From Physcomitrium patens (Eukaryota; Streptophyta; Bryopsida; Funariales; Funariaceae), in assembly GCF_000002425.4 (NCBI RefSeq), contig NC_037256.1, forward strand, positions 2,016,051 to 2,080,050: 64,000 nt of DNA, written 5' to 3'. Below, in pieces: positions 58,431 through 64,000 of the stretch; position 1 is the stretch's first letter, and each line of letters begins with the position of its first letter. A program made the position numbers and the translations under genes. Below the pieces are notes generated by a model. The model saw nothing but the letters and a program-made list of their open reading frames with translations. It was not told the origin of the DNA and made no database searches.

Positions 58431-61400
58431 GTGCGGCTGGACAATGAAATATCCCAACAACAATCAGGTTCCTTTCTTTCTGCCCAACCTGCACTTTGTT
58501 TTACAATCCCTTTGTTTATCGGCCCTCAAAAGCTGAGAACCTTACCACTACTAGAATCAGGAGCATCTGCTTGTTTTTTAGACGAAGAATTTGCAAAGCG
58601 TCATAAGATCCCTTTAGTAAAAAAATCAAAACCTGTTCATATTGAGGTCATAGATAGGCGACCTTTATTGTCTGGTAGCATCACCTATGAATCAAAACCT
58701 ATAGAAGTAACGTTTAAAGACCATAGTAGTCATATTATTTTTAATATTATTAGAACCCCATCAAATCCTATTATTCTTGGTCTTTCTTGGTTGGAAAAAC
58801 ATAATCCATTGATAGATTGGAGGTTGCGGAAGATGACTTTTCCCACAAAACCACCCAAGAAAAAACCTAGTAAAAAACCTCGAAAAAAAAAATCTTTATT
58901 CATTGGAGCAAGAGCGTTTATAAGATCATCTAAGGAAGGCACTCCATTTGTCATTTATGCGGCTTCAATTACCGAGGAGAAGATCTCAACAGCAAGTATA
59001 CCGGAGCAATATAAAGATTTTGAAGACGTGTTTCAAAAGAAGAACGTCGACATACTACCGGAACACCGACCATATGATTGTGCCATAGACTTGCAAGAAG
59101 GAGTACAACCACCTTTTGGCCCAATCTACAATCTATCGCAAACGGAGTTGGCAGAGTTACGAAAGTACATCGACGAGAATCTAGCCAAGAACTTCATTCG
59201 TCATTCAAAATCATCAGCTGGAGCATCCATCTTATTTGTGAAGAAGAAAGATGGATCATTACGGATGTGTGTAGACTATCAAGGCCTCAACAAGGTAACA
59301 AAGAAAAATTGTTACCCATTATCCTTGATTTCTAATCTCTTAGAACAACTTGGACGTGCAAAGATCTTTACAAAAATTGATCTAAGAGGAGCTTATAATC
59401 TCGTACGAATCAAGGAAGGAGATGAGTGGAAGACAGCATTTCGTACAAGGTATGGTCATTTTGAATATAATGTCATGCCTTTTGGTCTTACCAATGCTCC
59501 AGCGGTTTTTCAACATATGATGAATGACATCTTTCAAGAATACCTCGACGATTTTGTTGTCATCTACTTGGACGATATTCTAATATTCTCTAAAAACGAA
59601 GAAGAGCATGAGGAGCATGTTCGTTTGGTCTTGGAGAAACTACGCAAGCGAGGACTATATGCCAAATTAGAAAAGTGTTTATTTCACCAGACGGAGATAG
59701 AATTTTTGGGGTTCATTGCGACTACAGAAGGTTTGAAGATGGATCCCAAGAAAGTAGAAGCAATCATATCTTGGAAGGTTCCGAACATGGTTAGAGACGT
59801 ACAATGCTTTCTTGGTTTTGCTAACTTCTATCGGATCTTCATCAAGAATTATTCTCAAGTTGCTGCCCCTCTCACTTGATTAACATGCAAGGATAAGTTG
59901 AAATGGGGACCTTTGGCGGAGAAGGCGTTTCAAGATTTGAAGACAGCATTTCCTACAGCTCCAATTTTGGTACATCCAGACTTTACAAAGGCCTTCTATT
60001 TAGAAATTGATGCTTCAGATTTTGCTTTGGGAGCTGTGCTTTCACAAATGAGTGAAGATAAGAAGCTCCATCCAGTTGCATTCTATTCTCGAAAGTTCTC
60101 TGCTGCTGAAATCAATTATGAGATCCACGATAAGGAACTTCTTGCTATAGTGGATTCTTTCGAAGAATGGCATCACTTTCTTGAAGGAGCTGCACATCCA
60201 GTAACCGTATATACGAATCACAAGAATTTGGAGTATTTCATGATGGCTCGAGTTTTAAATTGGCGTCAAGCTCGGTGGAATATGTCGCTATCTAGATTTG
60301 ATTTTGTTATCACTTATCGACCTGGAAGGCAGCAAAGACTATCCGATGCTTTATCAAGGAGATCGTATCTTGTACCAAAGGCTGGAGAAGCAGCGTTTGA
60401 TCAACAATATACAACGTTATTAAAGCCAGAGAGATTTCAACTTTGTACTACTATTGTATCATTTGATGCTGACTTCCTAAACTAGGTACGTGCTATGACC
60501 ATTAAAGATTCAATAGCCATTGATATTAAACAACGTACCAATGATGACAAGTTCAAGGTGGAGGGAGATCTTTTATACTTTGAAGAGCGATTGTACATTC
60601 CAAAAGGACTAGTACGACTCCGAGTTCTTCAATCTCGCCATGATTTTCCAACTGCGGGACATTTTGGATTCAACAAGACGTTGGAGCTTATTTCGTGAGA
60701 TTTTTGGTGGCCCCAAATGTGGAAGGATGTGAAAGATTTTGTCCTCTCTTGTGACATCTGTTCAAGATCTAAGAATCCTCGGCATCGCCCTTATGGACTT
60801 CTACAGCCATTGCCAATTCCACGTCAACCATGGTCTTCAATTTCTATGGACTTCATCACGAACTTGCCATCATCAAACTCATTTGACAACATCTTTGTCG
60901 TGGTAGATCGGCTTATAAAGATGGCACACTTTGTTCCTTGTAAGAAGACATCGTCCAGTGAAGTCACAGCAAGACTCTTTCTCGATAATGTGTATCGATA
61001 TCATGGACTACCAGATGATATCATATCAGATCGAGGTACCCAGTTCATGTCAAAGTTTTGGAGATCTCTCTTTGGGATATTGAAGGTGGATATCAAGCTT
61101 TCTTCAGCTTTTCATCCTCAAACTGATGGCCAAACGGAACGGGTGAACCAAGTCTTCGAGCAGTACTTACGATGCAGCATCAACTATCAGTAAGACGATT
61201 GGACTGCATATCTACCGCTAGCCGACTTTGCATATAACAACACCCTCCATGTGTCGACTCAACAAACACCATTCTTTTCCAACTATGGGTATCATCCGAA
61301 GCTTGATTTATTGAGTCCGTCAACAAATAACAATCCAGCAGCTGAAGGATTTGCGAAGCAACTATCAGAGCTTCAAACTATGTTGAAGCTTTAATTACAA

Positions 61401-61901
61401 TCCGCTCAAGAATCCTATAAGACGTCTGCAAATAGATTTCGGAATCCAGCACCTACTTTCAAAGTTGGAGACAAAGCCTGGCTTCTTCGACGAAATATCA
61501 AAACCAAGCAACTATGTGATAAGTTGGACTATCGAAGATTGGGACCATTTATCATCCAGAAGCAAATTAATCCAGTGGCATACCGGCTGGAGTTACCGGC
61601 TTCTATGAAGGTACATCCAGTCTTTCATGTTTCTCTGTTGGAACCTTATCGAGAGTCATCTTTTCCTGGAAGAGTGCAATGTCCGCCACCTAGTATTGAA
61701 ATCGAGAACCACGAAGAATATGAAGTTGAAAAGGTATTGGATTCACGGCGAAGGTGGGAAAAGTTAGAATATCTTGTTCATTGGTGCGGCTATGACATTA
61801 ATGAGCGAATGTGGGAGCCAGCTAAAAATCTTGCGAATGCGCCACAAAAGGTACACGAGTTTCATCAACGACATCCCGATAAACCTAAATCAATTCGATG
61901 A
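58431..61901 (+). pseudogene. Gyp1-b Pol: protease, RT, RNase H, integrase, chromodomain
   Basis: The frame opens at a GTG where Gyp1-a has ATG. The protease block is LLESGASACFL, catalytic Asp changed to Glu. RT is intact with VIYLDDILIFSK near 59568. RNase H follows from 59898 (DASDFALGAVL; EINYEIHDKEL), then the HHCC finger, integrase core (SMDFITNLPSS; SDRGTQF; a DGQTERVNQ Glu) and a GPY-like module. A chromodomain at about 61720-61880 has [23 protein letters not shown] and MWEP. Stops occur at 59877, 60483, 60696, 61191 and 61393; most fit C-to-T change of Arg or Gln codons. Confidence 0.92.
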
Positions 61902-62017
61902 TAGCTTCTTTCTGAAGCTTGTTCTCCCAACAATATAACAAAAGGTGAGAGCACCAGCAAAATTCATAGCTGATGTAGTTATTTTCTCCAAGATAGATCG
62001 TAGTTTGGTCTTTTGAT

Positions 62018-62371
62018 ATGGATAGCCAAGAGATAGATACTATGCCAGTTAGAGTATCGCAACCGAGTAGCTCATGAAGGTGACCCCGAGATGAAAAAAT
62101 ACATGTACCACAATGACGACGGAGGATACCGAGTAACCGATCACTGGTGATCGTATTTGAGATCGAGCTTGCTTACGATGGTCAACCAGAAGGCGTGTTT
62201 GCAGGACAATTTCACAATGATGACATGGAAGTTCATGCTTGGTCAGAAGTCGAAGGCCTGGGCCACTACCGTTGGCTTCAAGGGTCGATGAACCACTTGC
62301 CTCGTGAACAACAGTTGGAGTTCATAGCAGAAGTTATGCAACAGATCTTCATTTTCTTGCGTTGGTACTAA
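62018..62371 (+). pseudogene. Gyp1-b ORF3 (function unknown)
   Basis: Frame of 118 codons from ATG 62018 to TAA 62369-62371, in the sense of Pol, with three stops in its basic N-terminal half. The uninterrupted part from 62147 has LVIVFEIELAYDGQPEGVF, GLGHYRWLQG, MNHLPREQQLEF and a C-terminal FIFLRWY. Gyp1-a carries the same ORF at the same place, and Gyp2-a a diverged one. I recognise no domain. Confidence 0.6.
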
Positions 62372-62401
62372 TCAACAACATTGCTTCTGAGAGACCTCGA
62401 A

Positions 62402-62418
62402 GCTAAAGGAGGAGGTGA
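62402..62418 (+). other. Gyp1-b polypurine tract
   Basis: GCTAAAGGAGGAGGTGA immediately before the 3' LTR, the expected plus-strand primer position. Conserved in Gyp1-a. Confidence 0.75.
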
Positions 62419-62888
62419 TGTTAGGGACATATTCCTTAGAACTTTCTAGAGAGAAGTTTCTAGAACCTTCTAGAAAACAAGCCTCTGGAACCTTCTAGAA
62501 GAGAAGCCTCTGGAACCTTTTAGAGAGAAGTTTCTAGAAGCTTCTAGAAGGAAAGTCTCTGGAACCTTCTAGAAAGGAATCCCCTAGAACTTTCTAGAAG
62601 CTTCCTAGTTAATAGAAGTAGCTCGAGAAGTTTCTAGAACCTTCTAGAAAAGAAGCCTCTGGAACCTTCTAGAAGCTTCCTAGTTAATAGAAGTAGCTCG
62701 AGAAGCTTCCTAAGTAGGAGTATATATAAGGATCGAGGCTGAAGAGTTCTTCAGTCTCGACAACACATCTCTTAGAGTTCTAGCTCACCTTTCTAGTGTT
62801 GTTCTTGTACTCATCTGTTTAATCTAGTTCTGCCACTTCTTCTTGAACTTCTTGTTAGATTTCAAGTCTGTATTTTGTATCCGTAACA
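62419..62888 (+). repeat. Gyp1-b 3' LTR (470 bp)
   Basis: Same length as the 5' LTR. The heat-shock arrays, TATATATA box and RNA start AGTCTCGACAA (62753-62763) are all retained. Confidence 0.95.
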
Positions 62889-62893
62889 CTTAT

Positions 62894-64000
62894 CTTACAC
62901 CAAAAGAAAGAGATACATCTTTCGATCAACAAAGAATGATTCTCTTGAAACTAGAGCATTTGCATCTTCAAGTAATGAAATCAACATTCACTGTTGATTC
63001 CACCCTTGTGAAATAAATCCAATCAAGTATGTCTTTTGATCATTTTGTTTATAATATCAAAAATTCTTCTTCTAAGTCCCAACATACTTCTAAGTTTAAG
63101 TTAAAAAATAACCTATTTTATTTTAAAGGTCGATTATATGTTCCAAAAGAAGAAGCATGATTACGTGTTCTTCAAGCACATCACGACTTTTCAACAACAG
63201 GACATTTTGGATACAACAAGACTCTGGAGCTTATATCTAGAGATTTTTGAAGACCACAAATGTAGAAGGATGTAAAAGACTTTGTTTAGTCATGTGAAAT
63301 TTGTTCAAGATCAAAAACTCCTCATCATCGACTTTATAGACTTCTTCAACCATTATCTATTCCAAAACAACCATGGTCTCCTATTTCTATGGATTTCATC
63401 ATGGACCTTTGAATCTCAAGTTCTTATGACTCTATATTCGTGATAATAGATTATTTTATCAACATGGCATATTTTGTATCATGTACAAAATCTATCACAG
63501 GTGAAAAAATAGCTAGACTCTTTCTTAACAATATCTATCGTTATTATGGATTATCCAAGGATATCATATCAAATAGGAGAATTCAATTTGTATCATGATT
63601 TTGGCAGACTCTTTTCAAGATTCTAAAAGTGGATATAAAATTATCTTTGGTATTTCATCTTCAAATTAATAGACAAGCAGAGCATGTTATTCAAGTTTTG
63701 GAGCAGTATTTAAGATATACCATCAACTACCAATAAGATGATTGGAAAATTCTTTTGCCATTGGTAGAGTTTGCTTATAATAATAGAATATATTCTTCTA
63801 TAAAACAAATACTTTTTTTTACCAATTATGGTTATCATCCACGACTTGATACTTTTGACTTTTCAAAAGCTAATAATCCTATGTTAGAAGATTTGATAAA
63901 TCATTTGTCAGAGCTACATACAATAATGAAGGCATAGTTAAAAGAAGCTCAAGAACAACAAAAGATCAATGCAGATGTCTATCGAAAGGAACAACCACCA
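62894..64000 (+). pseudogene. Gyp2-b integrase relic, 3' part of Pol, cut by window end
   Basis: Continues Gyp2-b after the CTTAT duplication (TPKERDTSFDQQ). It contains the HHCC finger region (HHDFSTTGHFGYNKTLEL ... CEICSRSK), an eroded integrase core (SISMDFIMD; the SDRG motif mutated to SNRR) and the PLVEFAYNNRIYSS and YGYHPRLDTFDF blocks. Several stops. The chromodomain and 3' LTR lie beyond the window. Confidence 0.85.

Larger units (their letters stand above)
56651..62888 (+). mobile_element. Gyp1-b: youngest chromovirus copy, complete with TSD
   Basis: 6238-bp element flanked by CTTAT (56646-56650 and 62889-62893), inserted into Gyp2-b RNase H. Both LTRs are exactly 470 bp and differ at about 11 positions by eye, all transitions. 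All parts are present: LTR with heat-shock elements, self-primer site, leader repeats, Gag, Pol with chromodomain, ORF3, polypurine tract. Gag has a frameshift, the protease catalytic Asp is replaced and Pol has several stops, so it cannot move on its own. Confidence 0.97.
52997..64000 (+). mobile_element. Gyp2-b: chromovirus split by Gyp1-b, truncated by window end
   Basis: Starts with an LTR at 52997 (TATCACAAAC). It continues through leader, Gag, protease, RT and RNase H to 56650, is interrupted by Gyp1-b, and resumes at 62894 with the HHCC finger and integrase core to the window edge. The 3' LTR is not in the window, so its target duplication cannot be checked. Confidence 0.88.

Noticed and set aside
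18237-64000. An undescribed host gene cluster hidden among the retroelements
   Set aside because: Every ORF above about 100 codons in this span could be assigned to Gag, Pol, ORF3 or an LTR; no host exon was recognised.

Overview
This window is nuclear DNA of a land plant. It carries plant-type genes with GT-AG introns (and one AT-AC intron), telo-box promoters, AT-rich spacers and plant LTR retrotransposons. A bryophyte, probably a moss, fits best: the Ty3/gypsy elements have sushi/Tf1-like Gag proteins, a chromodomain and a self-priming layout, and chromoviruses of that general kind have been reported from mosses. This assignment is inference; no marker in the window proves it.

Region 1 (1-18236) is gene space. 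Two intronless tandem paralogues of the mitochondrial dicarboxylate/tricarboxylate carrier lie at 1134-2063 and 6189-7130. They share long identical tracts separated by strongly diverged patches. On the minus strand, 8737-10775 is a seven-exon gene for a 224-residue protein with two LysM domains and a transit-peptide-like N-terminus. Divergent from it, 12251-14071 encodes a FHIT-type dinucleoside polyphosphate hydrolase. This gene needs a 3-nt micro-exon sitting directly in front of a U12-type AT-AC intron. A three-exon gene for ribosomal protein eS21 lies at 16322-17197. None of the three spliced genes appears as a long ORF; they were assembled from splice sites and protein homology.

Region 2 (18237-41221) is a degenerate Ty1/copia element (Cop-1; 5-bp target duplication GTCGT/GTCAT) split by two later gypsy insertions. 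These are Gyp1-a (20672-31668, minus, duplication CATGG) and Gyp2-a (33770-39938, minus, duplication CGTGG). Gyp1-a is itself interrupted by Gyp3-na (21258-26562, duplication CCGT), a non-autonomous element with long LTRs and only a Gag-like ORF.

Region 3 (41222-64000) is a second nest. An old relic, Gyp2-c, was hit in its LTR by Gyp3 (42662-51148, duplication ACGT, complete but with stops) and in its protease region by Gyp2-b (52997 to beyond the window end). Gyp2-b was in turn hit by Gyp1-b (56651-62888, duplication CTTAT), the youngest-looking copy: its two 470-bp LTRs differ at only about 11 sites.

The most interesting signals are in the Gyp1/Gyp2 chromoviruses. Gyp1 LTRs carry a dense array of perfect heat-shock elements just upstream of the TATA box. 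Both families have an 11-nt sequence at the predicted RNA start that pairs with the site next to the 5' LTR, as in Tf1 self-priming, and the pair covaries between families. Both also carry a palindrome at the RNA start, a repeated leader motif and an uncharacterised ORF between the chromodomain and the 3' LTR. Every retroelement reading frame seen here is broken, so none looks autonomous today.
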